The notes under the pieces: generated by a model
What the model was told of the DNA's origin: nothing
What the model saw: the letters and a program-made list of their open reading frames with translations, nothing else
Database searches by the model: none
Position numbers and translations under genes: made by a program
In this document: in pieces, positions 41,399 through 50,928 of the stretch
Numbering within the stretch: position 1 is the stretch's first letter
How the letters are laid out: every line of letters starts with the position of its first letter
From: Algisphaera sp039180025
GTDB taxonomy: Bacteria > Planctomycetota > Phycisphaerae > Phycisphaerales > Phycisphaeraceae
DNA length: 64,000 nucleotides
Reading direction: 5' to 3'
Assembly (NCBI GenBank): GCA_039180025.1
Contig: JBCDDZ010000013.1
Coordinates: 1 to 64,000, forward strand

Positions 41399-42778
41399 TC
41401 AAGCAGATTTCGTAGCAGGTACGTTGACCACCTCGACGCCGGCCAAGGGATCATCCCCTTCGTTAAGCCAGGCAGCCAATGCCTCCGCCAGTCGATGCAA
41501 TGTATCCCGCGAAGCGGAATCGGTGGCAAGGTCGTGAAGTTCGTAAGGGTCCGATCTTAAGTCGAACAGACAGATCCGGTTGCTGCCTTGGCCGTTGTAT
41601 CGGTAAATCCGGATGAGCTTCCATCGGCCATCGGTAACCATGCGTTGAAAGCGGCGGTACGCGGCAAAAGCGTAGCGGCGGATTTGGGGTACACGGCCTT
41701 CCATGAGCCCACGCAGGCTCAAGCCCGTGGCGGTGCCGGGTATCCCGATCCCGGCCAAATCGGTCAGGGTTGGCATCAGGTCGTGGCTTTGGGTGGGCGC
41801 GTCGATCCGCCGACCGGCCGGAACTCCGGGGCCGGCGAGAATCAGCGGCACACGCAGACTCGGCTCGTAGAGGTTTTGCTTGCCCATCAGCCCGTGCTGG
41901 CCCAATGCTAAACCATGGTCTGCGGTGTAAGCGACGATCGTGCGGCTGGATCGGTGACCTGCTTCCAGCGTTTTCAGCAAACGGCCGATCTGCGCATCCT
42001 CGTGCGAAAGGATGCCGTAGTAGTCCGCGAGATGGCGGCGGATTTCTTCGGGCTGGCGGGGCATGGCGGCGAGGTGTTCGTCGCGGACCTCCAGATCCCC
42101 GTGATCGAACGGGGGCTGAGCGCTCACGTTCGGGGGCAGGGGGATCGCGTCGGGGTCGTACATCGATGCAAAAGGCTCGGGGCTCTGCCGCGGATCGTGC
42201 GGGGCGGTGTAGCTGATGCAGAGAAGCCAGGGCCGGTCGGCGGGCGTCTTATTAAGAAAGTCCAGCGCTGCGTCCGTAAACACCTCCGAGGAGTGCCGGC
42301 CGGTGGTGTAAGGGGGTTGATCTTCATGGACAAACCCGGCGGCAAAATCGCGTAGCGGCGTCGTGTAGTGATCCGACATCCCGCCGGAGAACACGGCTCG
42401 GCCGGCTGCGAAGCTACGGCTCAGGCTCGCGAAATCGTTGTGCCACTTGCCGGTGAAAAAGGTCTCGTAACCGGCTTGGCGGAACGCCTGGCCGAGGGTC
42501 ACCGCGTCGGCCGGAATCACGGAGATACTTTCGGGCTGTTCGACGAAGGCATCGACCGAAGCGTGGTGTACCCCGCGTCCGGTGTGCAACGCGGCACGGG
42601 TCGGGGTGCATACCGCCAAGCGGTCTCCGCCCTGATGCCGGTTCTGGAGGCAACAGGTTCCTTGGGAGATCAGCCCATCGAGGTGGGGGGTCTGTAAGTT
42701 CGGTTCGCCCAACGCGGCGATCGCTCCCCCACGGTGGTCGTCGGAGACGATCAGTAAAATATTAGGAGGTGGTGACAT
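41399..42778 (-). CDS. Cys-type sulfatase (S1 family)
   Basis: The protein has 459 aa. The formylglycine motif is CTPTR (Cys57-x-Pro59-x-Arg61) followed by AALHTGR. Metal ligands are NILLIVSDDHRGG near the N-terminus and TADHGLALGQHG later. GKWH is present as FTGKWHND. Such enzymes remove sulfate esters from polysaccharides after Cys is converted to formylglycine. No signal peptide is visible, so it may act on imported oligosaccharides. It is convergent with the oxidoreductase operon. Oddly, the residues between TPHLDGLISQG and the CTPTR motif (NRHQGGDRLAV) are longer than usual, as in some planctomycete sulfatases. Confidence 0.93.
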   Translation of the reverse strand: MSPPPNILLIVSDDHRGGAIAALGEPNLQTPHLDGLISQGTCCLQNRHQGGDRLAVCTPTRAALHTGRGVHHASVDAFVEQPESISVIPADAVTLGQAFRQAGYETFFTGKWHNDFASLSRSFAAGRAVFSGGMSDHYTTPLRDFAAGFVHEDQPPYTTGRHSSEVFTDAALDFLNKTPADRPWLLCISYTAPHDPRQSPEPFASMYDPDAIPLPPNVSAQPPFDHGDLEVRDEHLAAMPRQPEEIRRHLADYYGILSHEDAQIGRLLKTLEAGHRSSRTIVAYTADHGLALGQHGLMGKQNLYEPSLRVPLILAGPGVPAGRRIDAPTQSHDLMPTLTDLAGIGIPGTATGLSLRGLMEGRVPQIRRYAFAAYRRFQRMVTDGRWKLIRIYRYNGQGSNRICLFDLRSDPYELHDLATDSASRDTLHRLAEALAAWLNEGDDPLAGVEVVNVPATKSA

Positions 42779-43106
42779 ACTTGTGTTTTGACCAAAGCGT
42801 CAAACTCGGAGCCGCAAGCAACCTTCTCGTTCTAAATACGTAGCCCGAGCGTATGGACCTGTTGATTAGCTTCAGAAGGGAAAGTTAATATAAAAAACAC
42901 GCTGGTTATCTACAACAGATTGCGCAGAGATATTTCAGATCAACGCTCAGCCTGCACGTTGAAGACTTGCAGGGCAGTAACGTATTTAGAATCAAGATTT
43001 GTTTCAATATCTTTCAGTCGATTCTTTTGTTTAGGTCACCGATTACGGTTTTCGCAGTGTTGCCTGCCTTGCCCTCAAGGCATCGATAAGTTTACGAGGC
43101 GAATGA
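42779..43106. other. Divergent intergenic region between sulfatase and beta-helix gene
   Basis: This is 328 bp and rather AT-rich. It contains GATTGCGCA near 42918, identical over 9 nt to part of the operator-like site at 58625-58641 (complement strand). It probably carries the promoters of both flanking genes. Confidence 0.5.
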
Positions 43107-45317
43107 GTGTTTAGCTTTACGAATGCGCTCCTCGGTTTATGGTTGAAGCGAACTCACGTTAACGATCGCGAGGAGAGACCCAGCTCATCCCTCCGTGCGC
43201 GGGGACGACCAAGCCACCGGGGGCCATGGTGGGTTTTAATGGTATGTATGACGCTATCCTTTCCTCCGACTGCCGCGGCGGGCCGTGTTTGGGTGGTCGA
43301 CCAGCGTCACCCGGCAGCGTCGGACAAGAATCAAGCCACGGCGGATCAGCCGCTGCGTACGATCAAGGCGGCCGCTTTTCGAGCTCATCCCGGAGACACG
43401 GTCCGGGTCCACGCCGGCGTTTACCGCGAGCGTGTTGCCCCGCGTCGAGGTGGAAACGCCGAGGCCCCGATCGTTTACGAAGCCGCGGCCGGGGAGCATG
43501 TGGTTATTACGGCATTGGAGGTATGGCGGCCCACCTGGCAAGCGGTACCGAACGCACCGGCTTTACGCTATGGCGCGCTCGATCCGTCGGTCTTTGCGAT
43601 TCATGATCCCCAATCCGCCGATTGGGACACATTCCCCGCGTCCTACAGCCCTTATCAGATCCCGCTCAATAGCGCTCCGGGCGGAGGCGAATCGGTCGAT
43701 CCCTACGGTCGCGTAACCGCGGATGAGGGCCGTCAGGCCCAAACCGTAGGACAGTTATTCCTTGAAGGCGAACCTTTGGTTCAAGTCGCCTCGCGGGGTG
43801 AACTACACCATGTCCCCGGGTCGTGGATGGTTGCGGATGGAGGCGAGGGCCTCTACGTCCACTTCCCGCCGGGCCGAGTCCCCCTTGAGCAGTGGCGGCT
43901 GGAGATCAGCGCCCGCTCTCGCTGTTTCGCGCCCTACCGCCGGGGGCTGGGACACATCCATGTCCGTGGTTTTACCATGATCGGCGGCGCGAGCGACTTC
44001 CCCCGTGGCTTCTATAAGGAGGGTAAAAGTCCACAGGTCGGTGTCATGGGCACCCGTGCCGGCCACCACTGGGTCATCGAACACAATGTGATCCGGTATG
44101 GCAAGTCGCTGGGTCTGGATATCGGCCTTGAAGGAAAAAGCGACGCCGACGGGCTCGGCCAGCCCGAACCCGACATCCCTGAAGACAACGGCACCTCGGG
44201 CCGACACATCGTCCGCCACAATGTGATCAGCGACCACGGCGCGGGCGGGATCGCGGGGCTCAAAGCTTACGGATCGGTCATCACCGACAACGTCATCGAA
44301 CGCAACAACCGTCTGGGCTTCACCGCCCCCGAGATCGGCGGAATCAAACTCCACTTTTTCGGCGACGGCCTGATCGCGCGCAATCTTGTCCGTGACAACC
44401 ATTGCTACGGCGTCTGGTTGGACAACATGTACCACCGTGCACGTGTTACCCGCAACGCGATCGTTAACAATCAGGGATCGGGCGTTTTTATCGAACTCGG
44501 ACACGGGCCGGTCCTGATCGATCACAACGTGATCGCGCTGACTCGGCCCCTCGCCCAGCAGCCCGGCGACGGGCTCTACAGCCACGATGCTTCAGGCGTC
44601 ACGTTCGCCCACAACTTGGTGCTGTTCAACGCGCATTTCGGGCTCTGGGCACATGTCGCCACCGACCGCCAGCCACGGCGATACCAGGACGGTCGGCGTG
44701 GCGAGCGTTCGCCCGCCGAAGCCTCGGGTTGGACCGTCGTTAACAACCTGTTCATCGGCAACACGGCCGGTGCTCTGGGTTTACCGCCCGAGGCCGATCG
44801 GGCGCACGGCAACCGTGTGGACCACAACCTCTACGCCGGGACCTACCCGCGCTCGACCGTCGAAACGTTCGGGGCCATGCTAGGCGCCACAACGTTTCGC
44901 TTGAACACCAACAAGGGCCGTCTTCCGGGCGAGGCAGTCGATCTGAACCTCGAGGCCTGGCGCCAGCGGACGGGCTGGGACCAACACAGCCATTTCCTCC
45001 CGGTGCTCCGCCCGCAACTGGCGACCGGCACCATGAGGCTGCTGCTGACGGCGGGTCCGCCGTTGGATCTCGAAGCCACGCCCGTCGACGGGACCGATGT
45101 CGATTATTTCGGCTACCCGCTCGGAACTCACCCTCGGGTCGGGCCGTTTCAATCGCTCGCCGTGGAGAAGGCTCTCCGGGCATCCGCAGAGACACCCGAC
45201 TCGGTCGCCCCTTTTGTAGACCTCGGTACCGGCCACCAAAATCATTTGTTGCTTTGGCCGCTGCGCCCATCGCCTCCGGAAGCGAGTTCGGGCGATGCGG
45301 GGACCCAGAAAGAATGA
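43107..45317 (+). CDS. Secreted right-handed parallel beta-helix protein
   Basis: The frame gives up to 736 aa. The start is uncertain. The GTG at 43107 gives a long basic leader, and the ATG at 43242 gives a short one. A signal-peptide core (WWVLMVCMTLSFPPTAAAG) lies between. The mature part opens with DQRHPAASDKNQATADQPLRT and IKAAAFRAHPGDTVRVHAGVYRE, the typical entry of DUF1565/NosD-like beta-helices and polysaccharide lyases. Asn/His/Gly-rich helix rungs follow (HNVISDHGAGGI, ENN..., IARNLVRDNHCYGVWLDN). A role in polysaccharide cleavage outside the cell is inferred. It lies between two other polysaccharide genes on the same strand. Confidence 0.8.
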   Translation: MFSFTNALLGLWLKRTHVNDREERPSSSLRARGRPSHRGPWWVLMVCMTLSFPPTAAAGRVWVVDQRHPAASDKNQATADQPLRTIKAAAFRAHPGDTVRVHAGVYRERVAPRRGGNAEAPIVYEAAAGEHVVITALEVWRPTWQAVPNAPALRYGALDPSVFAIHDPQSADWDTFPASYSPYQIPLNSAPGGGESVDPYGRVTADEGRQAQTVGQLFLEGEPLVQVASRGELHHVPGSWMVADGGEGLYVHFPPGRVPLEQWRLEISARSRCFAPYRRGLGHIHVRGFTMIGGASDFPRGFYKEGKSPQVGVMGTRAGHHWVIEHNVIRYGKSLGLDIGLEGKSDADGLGQPEPDIPEDNGTSGRHIVRHNVISDHGAGGIAGLKAYGSVITDNVIERNNRLGFTAPEIGGIKLHFFGDGLIARNLVRDNHCYGVWLDNMYHRARVTRNAIVNNQGSGVFIELGHGPVLIDHNVIALTRPLAQQPGDGLYSHDASGVTFAHNLVLFNAHFGLWAHVATDRQPRRYQDGRRGERSPAEASGWTVVNNLFIGNTAGALGLPPEADRAHGNRVDHNLYAGTYPRSTVETFGAMLGATTFRLNTNKGRLPGEAVDLNLEAWRQRTGWDQHSHFLPVLRPQLATGTMRLLLTAGPPLDLEATPVDGTDVDYFGYPLGTHPRVGPFQSLAVEKALRASAETPDSVAPFVDLGTGHQNHLLLWPLRPSPPEASSGDAGTQKE

Positions 45318-45455
45318 TGCTTCTGTAGTTTTGCGCTGTTGTAGTTGAAGAACGCGCTCAAGCATTATGAGATCTTTCTTAGTCAGTCTAGATTCATTGA
45401 ACTGCATCTCTCAGATTCTTTACGGCCTAGCTTGCTCGGGTCTCAGCGGAAAAAC

Positions 45456-48329
45456 ATGATGAGTTCTACCCAATACGTACCTGTGAGCTTTGAGTTGCTC
45501 GAATCTCGTGTCTTGCTATCGGGTGCTTTCGCGCCCACTAGCGAGCCGATCGATTTCCCGGTCGATGCGGGCGTGATCGATGCCACCGATTGGTCCGCCA
45601 ATTCAACGCTCAATGCGATACCCGACGACGGCCTCGACGACACCGCGGCGCTCCAGGCCGTGTTGGACGCCTACGCCCGGGCCGGCCGGGTGATCTACCT
45701 GCCCGACGGCCAGTACGACCTGTCGTCCACGCTGGAATTCAAGGGGATCGGGACCAACGTCGCGGCCCGCACCTTCTTCCAAGGCGAAAGCCGCGACGGG
45801 ACCATCCTCAGGCTTGCCGACAACAGCGGCTTGGCCGGGCCGGTGCTCCTCACCGGCGACAGTGTCGCACAACATTTCCGTAATAGCGTGCAAAACCTGA
45901 CGATCGACATCGGGGCAGGCAATCCCGATGCGACCGGCCTCGCGTTCAACGCCTCCAACCAAGGCACCGCCAAGAACCTGCTGATCCGTTCGGGAGACGG
46001 GCAGGGCGCGATCGGCCTCGACCTGAGCCACGCCGACGAGATCGGCCCGCTGCTGGTCGACAACGTGGAGGTGATCGGCTTCGATTACGGCATCCAGTCC
46101 GAATTCCAAACCAACAGCAAGGTTCTCAAAAACATCACCGTACGGGATCAAAACCTCGCGGGCTTGCTGAACTACAACTCGTCGATCATCACGGTCGAAG
46201 GTTTCAAGAGCGTCAACAACGTGCCGGCGGTCTTAAACGCCCGGCCCTCGGGCTCGACGCTTCCGTCCAACGGGCGCATCGTCATGGTCGATAGTGAATT
46301 GATCGGTACGGGTGGCGCGTCCTCGCAGGCCGCCATCGTGGCCGGTTCTAATAACTTTAAGCCCAAGGTTTATCTCCGCGATGTCCAAGTCAGCGGGTAC
46401 GACCAGGCGGTCGCCAACGGCCTGGAATTCACCACTAAAGTCGGTAACGTCAGCCTGCCCAATATTGATGTGGACGAATACTGGTTCGCCGGCGCATTAA
46501 GTAATCGACGCGGGGGGACGTTCGAGTTGTTCGAAGACAGCCCCGATACCATGCTCGGTCTCGCCGCCGTGGCCACGCCCGATGTCGTGCACGACCCGCT
46601 GTCCCAGTGGGCCGGGCCGCAGGACTTCGGTGCATCCCCGGGCGACGGCAACGACGATACCGCTGCGCTCCAGGCGGCGATCGATTCAGGAGCCACGACC
46701 GTCTACCTGCCTTACGGCGACTGGCAGATCGACGGTCGGGTTGAACTACGCGGCAACACGCAGCGGCTCGTCGGTGTCGGCGGGCGCATATTCAGCGCCA
46801 GCGAAACCGGCAAGATCGTGCTCGGCGACTCGGGCCCCGCGACCGTGACCGTCGATCAGATCGAGAACTTCGATCCCGCCGGTGGGAGCACGGTAAGTTT
46901 CGAGCATGACTCCAACCGCACCTGGTCGTTCCGCAACTTCCTGGGCTTCGACTACACGCCTACCGCCGCCGCACCCGGGGATCTGTTCCTAACCGATGTG
47001 GCTGCGATCGCGGTTAACGCCGAGCAGGTGACCTTCCGTAACCAAAACGTCTACGCCACGCAATTGAATATCGAGACCGAAGCCGGCGCGACCGATAGCA
47101 GCCTGCCCGACGAAAAAATCCTCAACGACGGTGCCACCGTCCGCATCCTCGGCCTCAAGATCGAACGGCCCGGCACGATCGTACGCACCATCAACGGCGG
47201 GAAAACCGAACTGCTCAGTGTCTACTTCAATGGCAGCGGAGTATCCGGGGCGGCCGACCCCGCCTTTGTTACCGTCGAGTCCGCGTTGTCGGTCGCTCAA
47301 TTTACCAGCCCGCCGGGCACACCTTACAGCGTCATCGCTGAAGAAACCCGTAACGGCATCACCCGGACGACAAGCGATTTCGACCCAGCCGATGTCTACT
47401 CCGCCTTCGATGACGCCGCGTTGTGGAACGTCCGACAAGAAGTCATCGTCGATAACGCCGACACCGATGGCTTCAGCGTCAATGCCCAAGCGGATTGGGG
47501 CACCGCGGCCCCGTTCAACGGCGGGTTCATCGGCAGCGACATCCGCTACTCCGATACCGTTGGGGCCGAGGCTACCTTTGATCCCGGCCTATCCACGGCG
47601 GGCGAGTACGAGGTTTACCTCCGCTGGACCAACGACCGCGGGAGCGGTGCCAGCAACGGACACGCCTCAAATACCCCCGTGTACGTGAAACTGGCGGACG
47701 GCACCGAGCAACGCCTCGAAATCAACCAGGACGCCACCGAGAGCGGCGGCTACTGGCAATCGTTGGGCACGTTCGACCTCGATGCGGCTTCCACGGTACG
47801 TCTTGCCGTCGAGGCAGAAACGAACGGCAAAGTGATCGTCGATGGTGTCCGGTTACAGTTGATCCAGGCAGATCAAGGCGACCAAGGAGGAGACCCGGGC
47901 GATCAGGGGGGAAACAATACCAACGATAATATTTTTGCCACCGGTCAGACCATTAGTTTCAACAATACCCTTTACGACCGCTGGCTCGATGCCGACGGGC
48001 GGAAACAGGACTACCGCGTCGATACCCGCCCGTCCACCGGCACCACCGACGTCAAGTGGCAGGTCATTAACGAGGGCAACGGCATCTATCGTTTCGAGAG
48101 CCAGCAATATAGCAACCGCTATCTAGCCAGCGGTACGCCGGAAGAGGTTACTACCGTTAACAACAACACCGGTGCCACGCGGTGGAGCTTGGTCGGTAAC
48201 GCTGGGCAGTATCAACTTCAAAACGTTGCGACCGGCGAGTTCTTGCGACTCAACGGCGGAAGCTTTGATATCGATCTCACCGCCAACAGCAACGATAACG
48301 GCACACGGTGGGATATCATCGTGATCTGA
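45456..48329 (+). CDS. LEPR-XLL surface protein with twin beta-helix, golvesin-like and trefoil-like domains
   Basis: The protein has 957 aa. The N-terminus contains FELLESRVLLSG, the LEPR-XLL type motif of secreted planctomycete proteins. Two beta-helix domains follow (DDTAALQAVLDAYARAG and DDTAALQAAIDSGAT as entry points), homologous to those of the protein at 37141-39900. From about residue 660 comes a golvesin/CBM-like beta-sandwich (AEATFDPGLSTAGEYEVYLRWTND, VRLAVEAETNGKVIVDGVRL). A Gly/Asp/Gln-rich linker joins it to a C-terminal 120-residue beta-trefoil-like domain (YDRWLDADG, YRFESQQYSNRYLASG, YQLQNVATGEFLRLNGG). The arrangement suggests a large extracellular glycan-binding or glycan-cleaving protein. 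GGAAAAA precedes the ATG at 45456. Confidence 0.85.
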   Translation: MMSSTQYVPVSFELLESRVLLSGAFAPTSEPIDFPVDAGVIDATDWSANSTLNAIPDDGLDDTAALQAVLDAYARAGRVIYLPDGQYDLSSTLEFKGIGTNVAARTFFQGESRDGTILRLADNSGLAGPVLLTGDSVAQHFRNSVQNLTIDIGAGNPDATGLAFNASNQGTAKNLLIRSGDGQGAIGLDLSHADEIGPLLVDNVEVIGFDYGIQSEFQTNSKVLKNITVRDQNLAGLLNYNSSIITVEGFKSVNNVPAVLNARPSGSTLPSNGRIVMVDSELIGTGGASSQAAIVAGSNNFKPKVYLRDVQVSGYDQAVANGLEFTTKVGNVSLPNIDVDEYWFAGALSNRRGGTFELFEDSPDTMLGLAAVATPDVVHDPLSQWAGPQDFGASPGDGNDDTAALQAAIDSGATTVYLPYGDWQIDGRVELRGNTQRLVGVGGRIFSASETGKIVLGDSGPATVTVDQIENFDPAGGSTVSFEHDSNRTWSFRNFLGFDYTPTAAAPGDLFLTDVAAIAVNAEQVTFRNQNVYATQLNIETEAGATDSSLPDEKILNDGATVRILGLKIERPGTIVRTINGGKTELLSVYFNGSGVSGAADPAFVTVESALSVAQFTSPPGTPYSVIAEETRNGITRTTSDFDPADVYSAFDDAALWNVRQEVIVDNADTDGFSVNAQADWGTAAPFNGGFIGSDIRYSDTVGAEATFDPGLSTAGEYEVYLRWTNDRGSGASNGHASNTPVYVKLADGTEQRLEINQDATESGGYWQSLGTFDLDAASTVRLAVEAETNGKVIVDGVRLQLIQADQGDQGGDPGDQGGNNTNDNIFATGQTISFNNTLYDRWLDADGRKQDYRVDTRPSTGTTDVKWQVINEGNGIYRFESQQYSNRYLASGTPEEVTTVNNNTGATRWSLVGNAGQYQLQNVATGEFLRLNGGSFDIDLTANSNDNGTRWDIIVI

Positions 48330-48725
48330 ATATCCGCTCGGCCCCGCTGGTCGATGGTTGATCTGATGGAGGATGGTTTTTAGCGTATCCCAACTCCAGA
48401 TATAGCGTTTGCCGTGGCCCAACCCACCGATGATCGAATATCACCTTTGAGCTTGGGTTTGGCAAGAAGCTACAGGTGAAGTTGACCTGCGCTGCCATAT
48501 GCACGCAAAAACCGCCCAATACACATCGTTTACGAAATAGAGTCGATGGCTACGGTGTGGCCGAAACGATTTAGCGGCTGGACAAGTTATGCTGCCCGGC
48601 AAAATCAATGGATCGCCTCTCCGTGTCGCCGCATGCATGATTGTCCCGTAGATGCGAAACGAAAGTATTTGGGAACGACAATCGCCTCGGTGGGGAATAG
48701 AGTAAAAGATACCTAAAATCTGCAG
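48330..48725. other. Intergenic region, nothing recognised
   Basis: This is 396 bp between the LEPR-XLL gene and the convergent sulfatase gene. I see no gene, terminator with T-run or repeat that I can support. Confidence 0.5.
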
Positions 48726-50144
48726 TTATCCGCGATACTTTTGAGCTTGTTCTTCGGTCAGGGGTACGGAGTCGGGGCCAATACGTAGCGGCTCAGGCAG
48801 TTGGCCGACGCGCTGCGAGTATTCATCGCTCAACCGATCTGCAACCAATCCGTTAGCGATCAGTTGGCTTTCCGGGGTACCGCTGAGGTCTTCGACCGAT
48901 CCAAGGAAGTTTTCAAGCGCGAGGCGGTGCCGAGTAAGTGCTTCTGCGTGGGCCGAATCCCCGACAAGATTATGCAGCATGTTTGGATCAGCGATCGGAT
49001 CGTACAACTCTTCAGCCGGCTTGCGGCGGGCCATGAACGCCGCCGCTGCGCCTTCGAGGCGCCCCGCGGCGTATTCGCGGCGCATCGCTTGCAGCGTTGG
49101 CGCTTGCTCGGCGTAAGACTGACGCACCGCCCAAGGCAGGGCCGGGTAATCATTGCGGATGTAATGATACGATTTCGAACGTGCGACCCGTACCCGATCA
49201 AACACCTCATCCATCCGATCGCGTCCGGCGTAAATAAACTTCCGAGGCGACGCGGCGTTATCTCCGAGAAAAATCTGCCCGTCGTAAGAATTTGGGACCG
49301 CTGCACCCATCAACGATAAAATCGTCGGCGCGATATCGACCCACGTAATCAAGTCATCGCAAGTTGTACCTGGGGCGATTTGCCCCGGCCATCGTACGAT
49401 CAACGGCAAATGGATACCCGCGCCGTAACACCAACGTTTCTCGCGGGGCAATCCTCTGCCGTGGTCACTTAAATAGATAACAACCGTGCGCTCGGCAGCA
49501 GGCGAGTTGTCAATCCGGTCTAGGATCTCGCCGATCTGCCGATCCTGTATCGAAAGCAGATCGAAGTAGCGGGCGATGTCCTGCCGGGTTTCTGGCGTGT
49601 CCGGCAGATAAGCAGGGATGGGTGCGTCGGCCGGGTCGTGGCGAAGTCTGTCAGGCAACTCAGCGATGCGATCCGCGTAGGTTTCATTTCGCCAATTGGG
49701 CGTATCCCAAACCCCGGACTCATGCGTCATGTCAAAATTGCGGTACACAAAAAAAGGCTCGTCGGGCAGATCAGACTTCCATTGATCTTCGGTAGTGTCG
49801 GCAAAGTCGTCGGGGGGCTCAAAATTAAAATCGGTTTTCGTGGGCCAAGCGACGTACTTACCCGCGTCGCGTAGTTCGTGGGTGAATAGACGCGGCGGCT
49901 GCCGCAACGTTGATCGCATGTGATGTGTACCGATTGACCAGGGGTATCGGCCGGTAACCAGTCCGCTCCGAGAAGGCGCGCAAACCGGAGAGTGACTAAA
50001 CGCATTGGTATATCGGCAGCCCTGCGCAGCCAGACGATCTAGATTCGGCGTACGGGCGTAATCATTCCCGTAGCATCCGTGATGTCGGCCGGTATCCTCT
50101 GCAACCAGCAATACAACGTTCAATGGTTTGTTTCTTTGCGTCAT
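48726..50144 (-). CDS. Cys-type sulfatase (S1 family, heparan N-sulfatase-like)
   Basis: The protein has 472 aa. The formylglycine motif is CAPSR (Cys55-x-Pro57-x-Arg59), followed by SGLVTGRYP. Metal-binding residues occur in NVVLLVAEDTGRHHGCYGND and LSDHGRGLPREKRW. The latter is the pattern of N-sulfoglucosamine sulfohydrolase-like sulfatases, so a sulfated amino sugar or uronate is a possible substrate. No signal peptide is present. Downstream, the gene is convergent with the LEPR-XLL gene; upstream, it borders an IS3 remnant 25 bp away. A TAAAAT box lies 7 nt before the ATG, suggesting a leaderless or near-leaderless transcript. Confidence 0.93.
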   Translation of the reverse strand: MTQRNKPLNVVLLVAEDTGRHHGCYGNDYARTPNLDRLAAQGCRYTNAFSHSPVCAPSRSGLVTGRYPWSIGTHHMRSTLRQPPRLFTHELRDAGKYVAWPTKTDFNFEPPDDFADTTEDQWKSDLPDEPFFVYRNFDMTHESGVWDTPNWRNETYADRIAELPDRLRHDPADAPIPAYLPDTPETRQDIARYFDLLSIQDRQIGEILDRIDNSPAAERTVVIYLSDHGRGLPREKRWCYGAGIHLPLIVRWPGQIAPGTTCDDLITWVDIAPTILSLMGAAVPNSYDGQIFLGDNAASPRKFIYAGRDRMDEVFDRVRVARSKSYHYIRNDYPALPWAVRQSYAEQAPTLQAMRREYAAGRLEGAAAAFMARRKPAEELYDPIADPNMLHNLVGDSAHAEALTRHRLALENFLGSVEDLSGTPESQLIANGLVADRLSDEYSQRVGQLPEPLRIGPDSVPLTEEQAQKYRG

Positions 50145-50151
50145 TGGGTTG

Positions 50152-50157
50152 ATTTTA
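50152..50157 (-). promoter_or_regulatory. -10 box TAAAAT before the sulfatase gene
   Basis: On the minus strand TAAAAT is followed by 7 nt and the ATG at 50144. The spacing is one base longer than at the other leaderless genes. Confidence 0.5.
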
Positions 50158-50169
50158 CCAATCTAATCT

Positions 50170-50520
50170 TTATGCGATAACTTCATATAGAACTGGCCGA
50201 GCCATCCTAACCTTGCCTTTCCCCATGTTTGCTACAAGTTCTACGTTAATTAAGGTGGGTGCGTTGGGGTTGAAGGGCCGGGTAGAGCGAAGCGGCACCG
50301 GGCTCTTGATGAGCCACGCTTCGGGGGCTGGCGGCCGGTAACCCCGTGACGCGTGCAACCGAACCCTGTGGTACGGCACACGCCAGCGTTCGATCAAGAC
50401 CTCGGCCTCGTGCAGCGTGTCGAACACCTCACACTCCTTCCGCCAACGTCGATAGCTGTGGATCGCGATCTCTTCGCGGTTGGCCAAGAGCTTGGGAGCA
50501 AGGTCACGATGTGACCGCAT
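50170..50520 (-). pseudogene. IS3-family orfB C-terminal remnant
   Basis: The segment encodes the end of an IS3-type integrase core: EVFDTLHEAEVLIERWRVPYHRVRLHASRGYRPPAPEA. The catalytic domain with the DDE residues is missing. The sequence before EVFDTL (SYRRWRKEC) does not match the expected GK-LRDE region, so the joint is a deletion or rearrangement. A homologous but longer remnant lies at 61560-62181 on the same strand. Confidence 0.8.
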
Positions 50521-50928
50521 CGGGTATCCGCCAAAATGTACGACGCGTTAAGCGATGCGGTCGCCAACAACCTGCAGGCGGTGAAGCCTCACAGGTATGC
50601 GAACGACTTCGCGTCATGCGGATACGGAAATTCTTGAGACCATACGTGCTAGTCACCTGCCAAGCATTTGAGGGTCACCTGTGGCCACCTTGCTTACATC
50701 TACGAGTCACCTGGTGGCCATCTGCCGGACTGAGTTTGGTTGGAAAACAGCTGAAAGCTTTTGTCAGTTTGGTAGTGTCCGTCAAGCTGTGCACATTCGA
50801 CTAAGCGGTCTCCGAGAGATAGAAAACTGGCCGGCCCGGAGTGAGTCCTAACCTGACCGCCATCGATCTTCACAGCTTCTGCATCGACGCGGGGTACGCT
50901 ACAGGTGATGAAAAGATGCTCTAAGGAT
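50521..50928. other. Intergenic region with a block shared with 61.17-61.26 kb
   Basis: This is 408 bp without a supportable gene. It contains GGTCACCTGTGG (50673-50684), CACCTGGTGG (50708) and TTTGGTTGGAAA (50735-50746), all of which recur near 61177-61262. These may be recombination scars of a mobile element. Confidence 0.5.

Noticed and set aside
43101..43242. Firm choice of start for the beta-helix gene at 43107
   Set aside because: The GTG at 43107 and the ATG at 43242 both lack ribosome-binding sites, and the signal-peptide core lies across the second one. I reported the longer form and flagged the doubt.
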